Counted from the first letter of the stretch, positions 37,591-50,577 are shown. The stretch: 64,000 bases of DNA from DASSJT01 sp963715025 (GCA_963715025.1 CAVQQQ010000009.1:124001-188000); one strand, 5' to 3'. The notes: generated by a model from the letters alone, not told the origin. Numbers and translations are program-made.

Positions 37591-38931
37591 ATGGAACGGT
37601 TCCCTGCCTCACCTCGCGTCGTTGTCATCGGAGCCGGCATGGCTGGGCTCGCGGCGGCACGCGCACTGTCTCGTGCGCCGGTATCTGTCCAGGTGATCGA
37701 CGCTCACAACTACACGGTCTTCCCTCCACTGCTGTTCCAGGTCGCCACGTGCTTCATCTCGCCCGCAGAAGTTGCCAGACCCGTCAGAGCCATCCTGCGG
37801 GGTGAGCCGACGACCACATTCCGATTGGGCCAGGTTGTGGACGTCGACTTGTCGCACCACCAGGTTCTGCTCAAGGACGGAGATTCGGTTGAGTTCGACT
37901 ATCTCGTCTTGGCGGCTGGGGTGGTGCCGGCCTTTGGGCACATCCCCGGCGCCGCCCGGCACGCCATTCCGATGAAGACGCCCACAGACGCCACGCGCTT
38001 CCGCAACCAACTGCTTCGCGCCTTCGAGTCCGCGGCAGCCGACCCCACACGGTCATCACACGGAGAGACAAGTGTCGCGGTTGTCGGCGGCGGGCCAACA
38101 GGCGTGGAGTTGTCCGGCTACGTCGCAAACTTCCTGTTCCACCACCAATTCACCGCTGACTACCCCCAGCTCGACCCGGCGTCGATGCGGGTCACGCTCA
38201 TCGAGCGTGGGCCGCGACTCCTGCCTGCGTTCCATCCACGCATCAGCCGATACGCCCTCCAGGTTCTCAGTTCGCGCGGGGTGGAGGTGCGGCTGAACAC
38301 TGACGTCGTCGAAGTGGACGGTGATGGAGTAACCATCACCGGTGGCGAACGGATCCCGGCCGCGACGGCGGTGTGGGCCGGAGGTGTTGACGCACCTGCA
38401 TGGGTCCACCGCTTGGGTTTGCCACTCCAGCAGGGACGGATCTCCATCGACTCTGACTTGCGAGTACCTGGGCACCCCGAAACGTTTGCCGTGGGAGACC
38501 TGGCCGCGGCTTTCGACCACCAGGGGCACCTGTATCCCCAACTTGCGCAGGTGGCCATCCAGACCGGCCGACACTCGGGGCACCAGATCGCACGGCTGGC
38601 GGCAGGACAACCGCTCAAGCCTTTCTCCTACTTCGACAAAGGCATGATGGCGATAGTCGGCCGCAACGCTGCGGTCGTCCAAACTGGCCGAGTCCGGCTC
38701 ACCGGGAGACTGGCCTGGATCATTTGGGGATTCCTACACCTAAGCTATTTGCCGGGTGCCGTGAACCGAATGACCACCGGCCTGAAGTACTTGTGGTGGC
38801 ATCTCTCCCACGAGAACGCCAACCGCGTCCTCATGGATGGAGAAGCAGCTCTCGTGCCCCTGGATGTCCCGAGCAGTCAGGCCCAGCACACTGCAGCTGC
38901 GCAGTCGAAGTCCGGCCTTCCACCCGCCTAG
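37591..38931 (+). CDS. ndh: Type II NADH dehydrogenase-like FAD oxidoreductase
   Basis: 446-residue monotopic flavoprotein that would pass electrons from NADH to quinone without pumping protons. The FAD dinucleotide fold is VVVIGAGMAGLAAARALSRA (residues 10-29), the NAD fold VAVVGGGPTGVELSGYVANF and the second FAD motif VPGHPETFAVGDLAAA. HPQLAQVAIQTGRH-like and KGMMAIVGRNAAVV segments are typical of NDH-2. A hydrophobic LAWIIWGFLHLSYLPGAVNR near the C-terminus would bind the membrane. GGAGGAGG precedes ATG 37591. A DosR-like box upstream suggests induction under low oxygen. Codon usage differs from the neighbours. Confidence 0.85.
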   Translation: MERFPASPRVVVIGAGMAGLAAARALSRAPVSVQVIDAHNYTVFPPLLFQVATCFISPAEVARPVRAILRGEPTTTFRLGQVVDVDLSHHQVLLKDGDSVEFDYLVLAAGVVPAFGHIPGAARHAIPMKTPTDATRFRNQLLRAFESAAADPTRSSHGETSVAVVGGGPTGVELSGYVANFLFHHQFTADYPQLDPASMRVTLIERGPRLLPAFHPRISRYALQVLSSRGVEVRLNTDVVEVDGDGVTITGGERIPAATAVWAGGVDAPAWVHRLGLPLQQGRISIDSDLRVPGHPETFAVGDLAAAFDHQGHLYPQLAQVAIQTGRHSGHQIARLAAGQPLKPFSYFDKGMMAIVGRNAAVVQTGRVRLTGRLAWIIWGFLHLSYLPGAVNRMTTGLKYLWWHLSHENANRVLMDGEAALVPLDVPSSQAQHTAAAQSKSGLPPA

Positions 38932-39120
38932 ACGACAACAGCACGCCGGGTGCCGCGGTGTCCTGGTCCGGTGGGGTGGACTAGGAGGGCTGCTGGGTTC
39001 GCGGATCCGAAGCTCGCTTCCGTTGGAGGGGTCGAGGTGGCCCAGCGCTGGTGAGCGGCGGTGGGCTGACGTCCCGACCCGGCTCCCAGGCCGGAACGCA
39101 TCGGCCAGCGGCCACCCGGC

Positions 39121-40341
39121 TCAGAGGCTGGCGGCGACGCGGTCGGCGGTTCGGGCGGCGTCCTGCCCGACGCCCATCAGCAGGGACGACTTGCGGCTGC
39201 GCAGGAAGTGCACGCCGACGAAGTGCATCCCCGGCGACACGACGCTTTCCCCGTCTTCGTGCACGGGGAAGCCCATGTCGTCCACGATGCCCGGGACGTC
39301 GATCCACTCGGTGTACCGCGAGCGGTAGCCGGTGGCGACGACCACGGTGCCGAAGGGCCCGAGGTCCAGCAGCTCCAGGGGGTCCGGCGCGAGCGGTGTG
39401 GGCGGCGGGATCTCCGGGGCCGTGCGCCCAGTCCGCTCGAACGCGCCGCGGATCAGGTCGCGGAGCATGCCGAACGCCTCGTCGCCGAACGCGATGGTCT
39501 GCGCGAGATCCGGTGCGAATACAGCCTTCTCGCCGTCGCAGCCGAGGAAGTGGCCGGCGAGGCGCACTCCCATCGCGTCGAGGGTGCGGAAGTTCAGGTC
39601 GTGGCCCCCGCCAGCACCCGTCGCCTGGATGTTGGCGCCGAGCCGCGCCGCGGGACTTGGGAGGACGTCGGGCGGCGCGTCGAAGAAGGGCGTCTGGAGG
39701 AGCCAGTCAACGAGATCGCCGTCCTCCACCCTTCGGTAGAACCACGGGGCGCGACCGCACGCCATGACCACGTCGCGCCCGGCGAGGCGGAGCTCCTCGG
39801 TGATCTGGCAGGCGCTCTGGCCACCGCCGATCACGAGCACGGCGCCATCGGGGATGCTCCCGGGCGACCGGTACTCAACCGAGTCGAGGACGTGCAGGCG
39901 GCTGGGCAGCTGGGAGACCGACTCCGGCCGGTGGGCCTTCTGGTAGGCGCCGGTCGCCACAACCACCGCGCGGCTGTGGATGCGGCCGAGGTCGGTGTCG
40001 AGCACATAGCCGGCGGGGCCGCCAGCACACAGGCGTCGGACCGGTGTGCCGCTGCGGACCTCGGCAGCCAGCCCAGCGGCATACCCCGCGAGGTAGGCCC
40101 CGATGTCGGCACGGGGCATGAAGCCGTGGGGATCTGCCCCGGCGTACTCGCCGCCCGGCAGCCGCACTGTGTGGTTGGGGGTGACCAGGCAGAAGGTGTC
40201 CCAGCGCTTGCCCCACGTCGCTCCGGGCTTCTCGGCCTCGAGCACGAGGTGGTCCACGCCTCGCGCGCTCAGCTCATGGCTGGTGGCTAGTCCAGCCTGA
40301 CCACCTCCGACGACGACGACCTCGATCTCCTCAGCCACCAT
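39121..40341 (-). CDS. FAD-dependent monooxygenase-like oxidoreductase
   Basis: 406-residue flavoprotein. The N-terminal FAD fold VVVVGGGQAGLATSHELSAR and the NAD(P) fold VLVIGGGQSACQITEELRLA flank a KPGATWGKRWDTFCLVTPNH segment similar to the WHxNxY-type region of flavin monooxygenases; a terminal FVGVHFLRSRKSSLLMGVGQ follows. It probably uses NADPH and oxygen on a small substrate, which is unknown. Start GTG/ATG 40341 gives a complete FAD fold. It lies 118 bases from the spermidine-synthase-like gene on the same strand. Its high GC3 is in line with the genome, so it lies outside the atypical block. Confidence 0.82.
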   Translation of the reverse strand: MVAEEIEVVVVGGGQAGLATSHELSARGVDHLVLEAEKPGATWGKRWDTFCLVTPNHTVRLPGGEYAGADPHGFMPRADIGAYLAGYAAGLAAEVRSGTPVRRLCAGGPAGYVLDTDLGRIHSRAVVVATGAYQKAHRPESVSQLPSRLHVLDSVEYRSPGSIPDGAVLVIGGGQSACQITEELRLAGRDVVMACGRAPWFYRRVEDGDLVDWLLQTPFFDAPPDVLPSPAARLGANIQATGAGGGHDLNFRTLDAMGVRLAGHFLGCDGEKAVFAPDLAQTIAFGDEAFGMLRDLIRGAFERTGRTAPEIPPPTPLAPDPLELLDLGPFGTVVVATGYRSRYTEWIDVPGIVDDMGFPVHEDGESVVSPGMHFVGVHFLRSRKSSLLMGVGQDAARTADRVAASL

Positions 40342-40458
40342 TGGCCACCTTCCTTCTCCCGGCGCGAGCGTGCCATGAAAAGGAGTCGGGAGGGGCCGAT
40401 TTCGGACATGCAGGGGCCCGTCGGCGCGGAAATCCGCGTACCAGGTCGCGGGCCCAGG

Positions 40459-41154
40459 TCAGCGGCGCAGGGTGTACAGGGCGTAGGCGAGGTCGCGGCC
40501 CTCGCGCCGCACCTGCAGAACACGCTCCGATGCCGAGCCACCGGCTTCGTCCGCCACGGCGGCAAGGGCTTGAAGCAGCCCGGGCGCCCGGTGGGACGAC
40601 CAGACCACGAGGGCTCCGCCGGCCGCCACGTTGCTGATGGCGGCGCTCAGCCCTTCCACGGCATACAGGCGGGCGTTGGACTCGTGCAGCAGGAAGTCGG
40701 GGCCGTTGTCGACGTCGAGCAGGACCATGTCCCACGGTCCGGAGGGCGCGGCAGCGCCGGTCAGCACGTCAGCGACGTCGGCGGTCCAGAGGCGGCAGCG
40801 CCGGTCATCCTCGAGGTGGGCCAGCTCCGGCGCCAGGGCCGGGTCCACCGCCCCGCGGGCCCAGTGGACGAGGTGTTCCTCGATCTCCACGACATCGAGT
40901 CGCTCGACCCGCAGGTCGGCCAGCACGGCCCGCGCGGTGAAGCCGAGGCCCAGGCCGCCCACGAGCACTGCGCGCGGCCGGGCGACCTGATCCAGCGCGA
41001 GCCGGGCCAGTGCGACCTCGGTGGAGGTGTCGGCCGTGTCCATCGCGAACGCGCCGTTGACGATCAGCTCCAGGTGGGCACCCCGGCGACGAAGCGCCAC
41101 CTCGCCACGCGGGCCGCCGCCGCGGGCGATGGTCACCAGGTGGTCAGGGATCAC
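40459..41154 (-). CDS. Spermidine synthase-like (SAM-fold) protein
   Basis: About 231 residues with a Rossmann-type methyltransferase fold: VLVGGLGLGFTARAVLADLR is the SAM-binding region, LDVVEIEEHLVHWAR the acidic motif II, and DMVLLDVDNGPDFLLHESNA the active-site region of spermidine synthases. A short N-terminal beta domain (GEVALRRRGAHLELIVNGAF) also fits that family. It lacks an obvious polyamine-binding loop, so the activity is uncertain. GTG 41154 (VIPDHLVTIARGG) was preferred; an upstream ATG at 41247 would run through the rpoC terminator. Confidence 0.75.
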   Translation of the reverse strand: MIPDHLVTIARGGGPRGEVALRRRGAHLELIVNGAFAMDTADTSTEVALARLALDQVARPRAVLVGGLGLGFTARAVLADLRVERLDVVEIEEHLVHWARGAVDPALAPELAHLEDDRRCRLWTADVADVLTGAAAPSGPWDMVLLDVDNGPDFLLHESNARLYAVEGLSAAISNVAAGGALVVWSSHRAPGLLQALAAVADEAGGSASERVLQVRREGRDLAYALYTLRR

Positions 41155-41203
41155 GTGGCCATCCTCCCCGACATCCGGGCAGGCGCCGACGCCGGAACGC
41201 GGA

Positions 41204-41240
41204 TCGGCCCGGCCCGCGCGGTGAGCGCGGACCGGGCCGA
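41204..41240 (-). terminator. Terminator of the rpoBC operon
   Basis: Inverted repeat with 16-base arms (TCGGCCCGG then CCGCGC) around a five-base loop GGTGA, one mismatch. It begins 28 bases after the rpoC stop. A CGGCATAC copy lies between the stop and the hairpin at 41243-41250. Confidence 0.75.
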
Positions 41241-41267
41241 ACGGCATACTGCCTGGCGTCCCTCAGG

Positions 41268-45152
<3,885 letters not shown>

Positions 45153-45293
45153 GTGGTTCCTTCTCTCGTAACTCTCGTAAGTCAGTGGTCTGAATGGGCT
45201 GTGGTGAGCTCTACCTGCCGGTCGAGTTCCCGTGATTCTCTTGTCCGTATGCCGTGGGGAGCCGAGGAGCCGGCCCCCGGGCGTTGGGGGTCC

Positions 45294-45314
45294 ATGGGGG
45301 GCGGAGCCCCCCAT
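45294..45314. repeat. GGGGGC-loop-GCCCCC hairpin after rpoB
   Basis: Nine-base-pair stem ATGGGGGGC / GCCCCCCAT with a GGA loop, starting four bases after the rpoB stop. The context TGAACGCAYGGGGGGCTCC is shared with the element after nusG. It lies in the rpoB-rpoC gap, so it probably tunes the expression ratio or protects the mRNA end. Confidence 0.75.
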
Positions 45315-45318
45315 GCGT

Positions 45319-48300
45319 TCAGACCTCTTCGACGCTGCTCGGCTCTCGCCGGGACAGATCGATGCCGAGTTCCTCCGCCGCGCGGAAGACGTCTTCCTCG
45401 GTGTCGCGCATCTCGATGGCGCTGCCGTCGCTGGAGAGCACCTCGACGTTGAGGCACAGCGACTGCATCTCCTTGATGAGCACCTTGAAGGACTCGGGGA
45501 TGCCGGGCTCCGGGATGTTGTCGCCCTTGACGATGGCCTCGTAGACCTTCACGCGGCCGTTGACGTCGTCGGACTTGATCGTCAGGAGCTCCTGCAGGGC
45601 GTAGGCGGCGCCGTACGCCTCGAGCGCCCACACCTCCATCTCGCCGAAGCGTTGGCCACCGAACTGCGCCTTACCACCCAGCGGCTGCTGCGTGATCATC
45701 GAGTACGGGCCGGTGCTGCGGGCGTGGATCTTGTCGTCCACAAGGTGGTGCAGCTTGAGGATGTACATGAAGCCGACTGCCACCGGGTCCGGGAAGGGCT
45801 CGCCAGAGCGGCCGTCGAAGAGCTGGGCCTTGCCCGTGCCGTCGATGAGGCGCTGCCCATCGCGATTCGGGTTGGTCGATTCCAGCAGACCGACGATCTC
45901 GTCCTCGCGGACGCCGTCGAACACCGGCGAGGCGACGCGGGTGCCGGCTTCGGTGACCCTGGCGTCCTCCGGGATGAGCCGTGCCCAGTCTGGCTTGCCC
46001 TCGACCTCCCAGCCCCGGCTGGCAGCCCAGCCGAGGTGGAGCTCCAGGATCTGGCCGATGTTCATGCGCCCGGGAACGCCCAGCGGGTTGAGCACGACGT
46101 CGACCGGCGTGCCGTCTTCGAGGAAAGGCATGTCCTCGACCGGGAGGATCTTGGAGATGACGCCCTTGTTGCCGTGCCGGCCGGCGAGCTTGTCGCCGTC
46201 GGTGATCTTGCGCTTGTTGGCCACGTAGACGCGCACCAGCTGGTTGACGCCGGGGGGCAGCTCGTCGCCGTCGTCCTTGTCGAAGACCTTGACGCCGATG
46301 ACCGTGCCAGTCTCGCCGTGCGGCACCTTCAGGGACGTGTCACGGACCTCGCGGGCCTTCTCGCCGAAGATCGCGCGCAGCAGCCGCTCCTCCGGGGTGA
46401 GCTCGGTCTCGCCCTTGGGGGTGACCTTGCCGACCAGGAGGTCGCCGTCGCGGACCTCGGCGCCGATCCGGATGATGCCGCGCTCGTCGAGGTCGGCGAG
46501 CACCTCCTCGGACACGTTGGGGATGTCGCGGGTGATCTCCTCCGGACCCAGCTTGGTGTCGCGGGCGTCGACCTCGTGCTCCTCGATGTGGATCGAGGAG
46601 AGGACGTCGTCCTGCACCAGGCGCTGGCTGAGGATGATCGCATCCTCGTAGTTGTGGCCCTCCCACGGCATGAACGCCACGAGCAGGTTGCGGCCGAGCG
46701 CCATCTCGCCGCCGTCGGTCGCGGGACCGTCGGCGATGAGGCCACCCTCCTCCAGGCGGTCGCCCTCGCTCACCACAACGCGCTGGTTGTAGGAGTTGCC
46801 CTGGTTGGAGCGGGCGAACTTCTGGATCTTGTAGGTGCGGGTCGTGCCGTCGTCGTTGGCGACGGTGACCAGGTCGGCCGACACCTCGGTGACGACGCCG
46901 GCCTTCTCGGCGATGACCACGTCTCCGGAGTCGACGGCCGCGCGGTACTCCATGCCGGTGCCCACGAGCGGGGCCTCGGCGCGCACCAGCGGGACCGCCT
47001 GGCGCTGCATGTTCGAGCCCATGAGGGCACGGTTGGCGTCGTCATGCTCGAGGAACGGGATCAGTGCTGTGGCCGCAGACACCATCTGGCGCGCGGAGAC
47101 GTCCATGTAGTCGACGTCCTCGCCCGGGATGTACTCGACCTCGCCGCCCTTGGTGCGCACGAGGACGCGCTTCTCGGCAAAGGTGCCGTCAGGGTTGAGC
47201 ACGGCGTTGGCCTGGGCGATGACGTGCTCGTCCTCCTCGTCGGCGGACAGGTAGTCGATCTGGTCGGTGACCTTGCCCTTGACGACCTTGCGGTACGGCG
47301 TCTCGATGAAGCCGAACGCGTTGATGCGGCCGTAGGAGGCGAGCGAGCCGATGAGGCCGATGTTCGGGCCCTCAGGCGTCTCGATCGGGCACATGCGGCC
47401 GTAGTGCGACGGGTGGACGTCACGGACCTCCATGCCGGCGCGGTCGCGCGAAAGACCACCCGGGCCGAGCGCCGACAGGCGGCGCTTGTGGGTCAGCCCC
47501 GCCAGCGGGTTGTTCTGGTCCATGAACTGGGACAGCTGCGAGGTGCCGAAGAACTCCTTGATCGACGCCACGACCGGGCGGATGTTGATCAGGGTCTGCG
47601 GCGTGATCGCCTCGACGTCCTGCGTGGTCATCCGCTCGCGGACGACCCGCTCCATGCGGGACAGGCCGGTGCGGACCTGGTTCTGGATGAGCTCACCGAC
47701 GTTGCGCAGGCGGCGGTTGCCGAAGTGGTCGATGTCGTCGACCTCGATGCGGACGTCGAGGTCGTGCCCGTCGCGGCGGCCGGGAATCGTGGCCTCGCCC
47801 GCGTGCAGCGCGACGAGGAACTTGATGGTCGCAACGATGTCGTCGATGGTGAGCACCGACTGATCGAGCTGCTCCTCCAGGCCCAGCTTCTTGTTGATCT
47901 TGTAGCGGCCGACCTTGGCCAGGTCGTAGCGCTTGCCGTTGAAGTAGAGGTTGTCCAGGAGGGTCTGGGCGGCCTCCTTGGTCGGCGGCTCGCCCGGGCG
48001 CAGCTTGCGGTAGATGTCGAGCAGCGCGTCGTCCTGGCCGGCCGTGTGGTCCTTCTCCAGGGTGAGCCGCATCGACTCGTAATCGCCGAACTGCTCGAGG
48101 ATCTGGGCGTCGGTCATGCCCAGGGCCTTCAGGAGCACGGTCACGGACTGCTTGCGCTTGCGGTCGACGCGCACGCCGACCATGTCGCGCTTGTCGATCT
48201 CGAACTCCAGCCAGGCGCCGCGGCTCGGGATCACCTTGGCCGTGAAGACGTCCTTGTCGGAGGTCTTGTCGGGCGTGCGCTCGAAGTAGACACCCGGGCT

Positions 48301-48804
48301 GCGGACCAGCTGGGAGACCACGACGCGCTCGGTGCCATTGATGATGAAGGTGCCGCGCTCGGTCATCAGCGGGAAGTCGCCCATGAACACGGTCTGGCTC
48401 TTGATCTCGCCAGTCGTGGTGTTCATGAACTCCGCGGTGACGAACAGCGGGGCGGAGTAGGTCTGGTCGCGCTCCTTGCAGTCCTCGATCGAGTACTTGA
48501 CCTCCTCGAAGCGGTGGTCGCGGAACGACAGGGACATCGAGCCGCTGAAGTCCTCGATCGGGGAGATCTCCTCGAAGATCTCCTCGAGCCCGGAGCGGTC
48601 CGGCACGTCATTGCGGCCGGCCGCCTTGGCCTCGGCGACACGGGACTGCCAGCGCTCGTTGCCGAGCAGCCAGTCGAAACTCTCCGTCTGGAGTGCAAGG
48701 AGGTCGGGGACCTCAAGGGGTTCGCGGATCTTTGCGAACGACAGACGGCCGGAAGCCGTCCGTGCAGTGGACACAGTCTGGGTCGCGTTGCGCGAGGCAG
48801 CCAA
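45319..48804 (-). CDS. rpoB: RNA polymerase beta subunit
   Basis: 1,161-residue subunit. LSFAKIREPLEVPDLLALQT opens the conserved part. The rifampicin region reads SQLSQFMDQNNPLAGLTHKR then RLSALGPGGL, i.e. wild type at the common resistance positions. GNKGVISKILPVEDMP and LRKLRPGEPPTKEAAQTL are also present. TTG 48804 (LAASRNATQ) was preferred because GAAGGA lies seven bases upstream and actinobacterial RpoB proteins commonly begin M/LAASRN; GTG 48819 would add five residues. Confidence 0.98.
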   Translation of the reverse strand: MAASRNATQTVSTARTASGRLSFAKIREPLEVPDLLALQTESFDWLLGNERWQSRVAEAKAAGRNDVPDRSGLEEIFEEISPIEDFSGSMSLSFRDHRFEEVKYSIEDCKERDQTYSAPLFVTAEFMNTTTGEIKSQTVFMGDFPLMTERGTFIINGTERVVVSQLVRSPGVYFERTPDKTSDKDVFTAKVIPSRGAWLEFEIDKRDMVGVRVDRKRKQSVTVLLKALGMTDAQILEQFGDYESMRLTLEKDHTAGQDDALLDIYRKLRPGEPPTKEAAQTLLDNLYFNGKRYDLAKVGRYKINKKLGLEEQLDQSVLTIDDIVATIKFLVALHAGEATIPGRRDGHDLDVRIEVDDIDHFGNRRLRNVGELIQNQVRTGLSRMERVVRERMTTQDVEAITPQTLINIRPVVASIKEFFGTSQLSQFMDQNNPLAGLTHKRRLSALGPGGLSRDRAGMEVRDVHPSHYGRMCPIETPEGPNIGLIGSLASYGRINAFGFIETPYRKVVKGKVTDQIDYLSADEEDEHVIAQANAVLNPDGTFAEKRVLVRTKGGEVEYIPGEDVDYMDVSARQMVSAATALIPFLEHDDANRALMGSNMQRQAVPLVRAEAPLVGTGMEYRAAVDSGDVVIAEKAGVVTEVSADLVTVANDDGTTRTYKIQKFARSNQGNSYNQRVVVSEGDRLEEGGLIADGPATDGGEMALGRNLLVAFMPWEGHNYEDAIILSQRLVQDDVLSSIHIEEHEVDARDTKLGPEEITRDIPNVSEEVLADLDERGIIRIGAEVRDGDLLVGKVTPKGETELTPEERLLRAIFGEKAREVRDTSLKVPHGETGTVIGVKVFDKDDGDELPPGVNQLVRVYVANKRKITDGDKLAGRHGNKGVISKILPVEDMPFLEDGTPVDVVLNPLGVPGRMNIGQILELHLGWAASRGWEVEGKPDWARLIPEDARVTEAGTRVASPVFDGVREDEIVGLLESTNPNRDGQRLIDGTGKAQLFDGRSGEPFPDPVAVGFMYILKLHHLVDDKIHARSTGPYSMITQQPLGGKAQFGGQRFGEMEVWALEAYGAAYALQELLTIKSDDVNGRVKVYEAIVKGDNIPEPGIPESFKVLIKEMQSLCLNVEVLSSDGSAIEMRDTEEDVFRAAEELGIDLSRREPSSVEEV

Positions 48805-48981
48805 GGATGGTCCTTCCACGGGCCTTTTGTTTTTCTGGAGACGTGCGCGACCATCGGCCAGGCTCCCCCGAAGCGACGTGCCCCGCGGGGCCGCGGTGTC
48901 CGTGCGGAGGGCACGGCAATGAGCGGCTCACGAAGAGCAATCGTTGCGACGGATCGAGGACAAAAGGCAGCGCAAAGCGAC

Positions 48982-49011
48982 AGCATACCCGAAGAAGGGC
49001 AAGAGAGTCCA
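48982..49011 (-). promoter_or_regulatory. Candidate rpoB promoter
   Basis: On the minus strand TGGACT, an 18-base spacer and TATGCT (matching TANNNT). The predicted start is near 48975, about 170 bases before rpoB. Confidence 0.5.
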
Positions 49012-49143
49012 GCCCTGTCCAGCCGCAGGGCTGGACGGTGGTCGGGCCCGTGAAGAGCCGAACGCCATGAGAATGGACCCCAGCGCGCCCTACGTCAAGC
49101 CGTAGCCGCCGTTCGGCGCGTCCGCAAGGCTCCCGGAGCACGG

Positions 49144-49181
49144 GCGGATCCGGCCAGATCGCGCCATCTGGCCGGATCCGC
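49144..49181. repeat. Perfect 16-base inverted repeat between rpoB and the MFS pseudogene
   Basis: Arms GCGGATCCGGCCAGAT and its exact complement with a six-base loop CGCGCC. It lies upstream of both divergent genes. It may be a terminator left from a lost gene, or an operator for a dimeric regulator. Confidence 0.75.
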
Positions 49182-49224
49182 AGCCCCGCCGGGCATAGCC
49201 TGCACCCGAGGCGAAGGGGGCCGG

Positions 49225-50115
49225 ATGGGCTCAGCAACAGGCGCCGCCGCCCCAGCGGAAAGCCGTGAATCGCGCGTCGCCGCGCCGCTGTTCGTCCTGG
49301 TTCTGTGCGCGCTGCTCGTACTGGTGCAGCTCTATGTCGCCATCCCCATCGTGACGGTCCTGGGTGCCGGGGCCAGGGCCGCCCCGGCCGCTGCCGCGCT
49401 TGGCACCGCCTACAGCCTTGCCTACGCTCTGGTCTTCCTGCTCTTCGGGCCGCTCTCGGACCGCTACGGCCGCAAGCGAGTGCTGGTGCCCGGGATGGCC
49501 GGGCTCTCCGTTGCGACGGTCGCGGTGGCGGCCTCCGGCTCCCTGGGTGCCGTCGGCGGCTCCCGGGCGGTCCAGGGGCTGCTGGCCTCGAGTTTCGCCG
49601 CCGTCGCACTCGCGTATGTGGGCGAGGCCTTTCCGGTCCGCTGGCGATCTACTGCCGGGGCGCGATCTCGACGGCATTCCTCGTCGCCGGCATCCTCGGG
49701 CAGGTCTACGCGCAGGTCGTCGCGCAGGCGTGGGGCTGGCGCTGGGTGTTCGGGCTGGCCTCACCGGTCCTCGCTCTCGCCGCCGTCTCCCTCGCCGCCG
49801 TCCTGGACGAGGCCCCTCGGAGCGGCCCTGCGGGAACCCTCGCGCAGAGGTACCGCGGCCTCGCGTCCCTCGCCTCCCACCGCGAGATCAACCTCGTATT
49901 CGCCGCCATGGTCACCGTGCTGCTCAGCTTCGTCGCCATGTACTCGGCGCTCGGGCCGCGCATCCAGTCGCATTTCGGCCTCGCTGTTCGCCGGCGCATC
50001 GGCAGAGCCGCTCCTCGCCGGCCTGCGCCTCCCCTTCGCGGACCTCATGCTGGGGCTGGCCCTCCTCCTGGCGGCCGGGGCCGCCCTGGTTGCCGCGAGC
50101 GGCAGAGACAGCTGA
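49225..50115 (+). pseudogene. MFS transporter pseudogene (frameshifts and internal deletion)
   Basis: The first frame reads APLFVLVLCALLVLVQLYVA, SLAYALVFLLFGPLSDRYGR and GSRAVQGLLASSFAAVALAY, a standard MFS N-terminal half. Near 49645 the reading must move to another frame to continue as ISTAFLVAGILGQVYAQVV and then SLASHREINLVFAAMVTVLL. Near 50000 it returns to the first frame for the terminal helix PFADLMLGLALLLAAGAALV. The total is about 296 codons, against about 400 for the family, so helices are missing. The broken frames in an otherwise well-kept region indicate decay rather than sequencing error, although error cannot be excluded for a single frameshift. Confidence 0.75.
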
Positions 50116-50159
50116 CGAGGCTTGTGCGCAGCCGCCCCGTCCGCTCCGGCCGCAGAGGG

Positions 50160-50335
50160 GTATGCCGGGTGCTTCAGCAGCCCCGCGAGCGTCTTGAGGA
50201 ACACCGACTTTCCCGTTCCTGACGGCCCGAGCATCACGCTGATCTCGCCAGCGGGAGCGCCAGCGTCACGTCGTTCCAGATCGTCTGGGACCCGAGTCGC
50301 TTCGTGAGTCCCTCGACCCTGATCTCGACACCCAT
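50160..50335 (-). pseudogene. Truncated mkl-type ABC ATPase remnant
   Basis: ATG 50335 begins GVEIRVEGLTKRLGSQTIWN then DVTLALP; one frame change later the sequence reads AGEISVMLGPSGTGKSVFL and KTLAGLLK, then runs out. This is the N-terminus (Walker A GPSGTGKS) of an MCE-associated Mkl/MlaF-type ATPase, which is normally about 330 residues. In mycobacteria mkl lies between rplL and rpoB, the same position. Both frameshift and truncation mark it as dead. Confidence 0.75.
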
Positions 50336-50543
50336 GTCGAACTCGCCCTTCCCGGCTCGGCAACCTACTCTCCGTCCCGGACGGGTTCACCCGGTCTGGA
50401 CACCCGGGCGGCGTCAGTGTCTCCTGCGACCCAGGCTGGTCTGGCCAACGAGAAGGGTGGGGAATGGTTACGGCCGGGTACGCACCGATTCCCGCGGCCC
50501 CGCCAGAGGCCGCGGACGGCATACCGGGTCGTGGGCATGCGAA
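50336..50543. other. Non-coding spacer between the mkl remnant and the rplL terminator
   Basis: About 208 bases with no recognisable gene. It contains one CGGCATAC copy at 50517. It is probably decayed former mkl-region DNA. Confidence 0.5.
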
Positions 50544-50577
50544 GGGGCGGGGCAGGTCTGGTGACCTGCCCCGCCCC
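50544..50577 (-). terminator. Terminator after rplL
   Basis: Perfect 15-base-pair stem GGGGCGGGGCAGGTC / GACCTGCCCCGCCCC with TGGT loop, about 40 bases after the rplL stop. A second smaller hairpin GCCCCGCT-AG-AGCGGGGC at 50592-50609 lies between it and rplL. Confidence 0.85.

Larger units (their letters stand above)
48805..49224. other. Non-coding: rpoB leader, promoter and inverted repeat
   Basis: 420 bases between divergent starts. From left to right it holds the rpoB leader (about 170 bases), a candidate promoter at 48982-49011, and a perfect 16-base inverted repeat at 49144-49181. No gene is visible. Confidence 0.6.

Noticed and set aside
48961..49011. Extra copies of the word at AGCATACC (48982) and similar near-matches (30121, 35390, 52797)
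   Set aside because: They differ at one or more positions and were not counted among the 38 exact copies.
45232..49053. 1,273-residue plus-strand frame over rpoB
   Set aside because: Antisense of rpoB; long frames are common in GC-rich DNA because stop codons are AT-rich.
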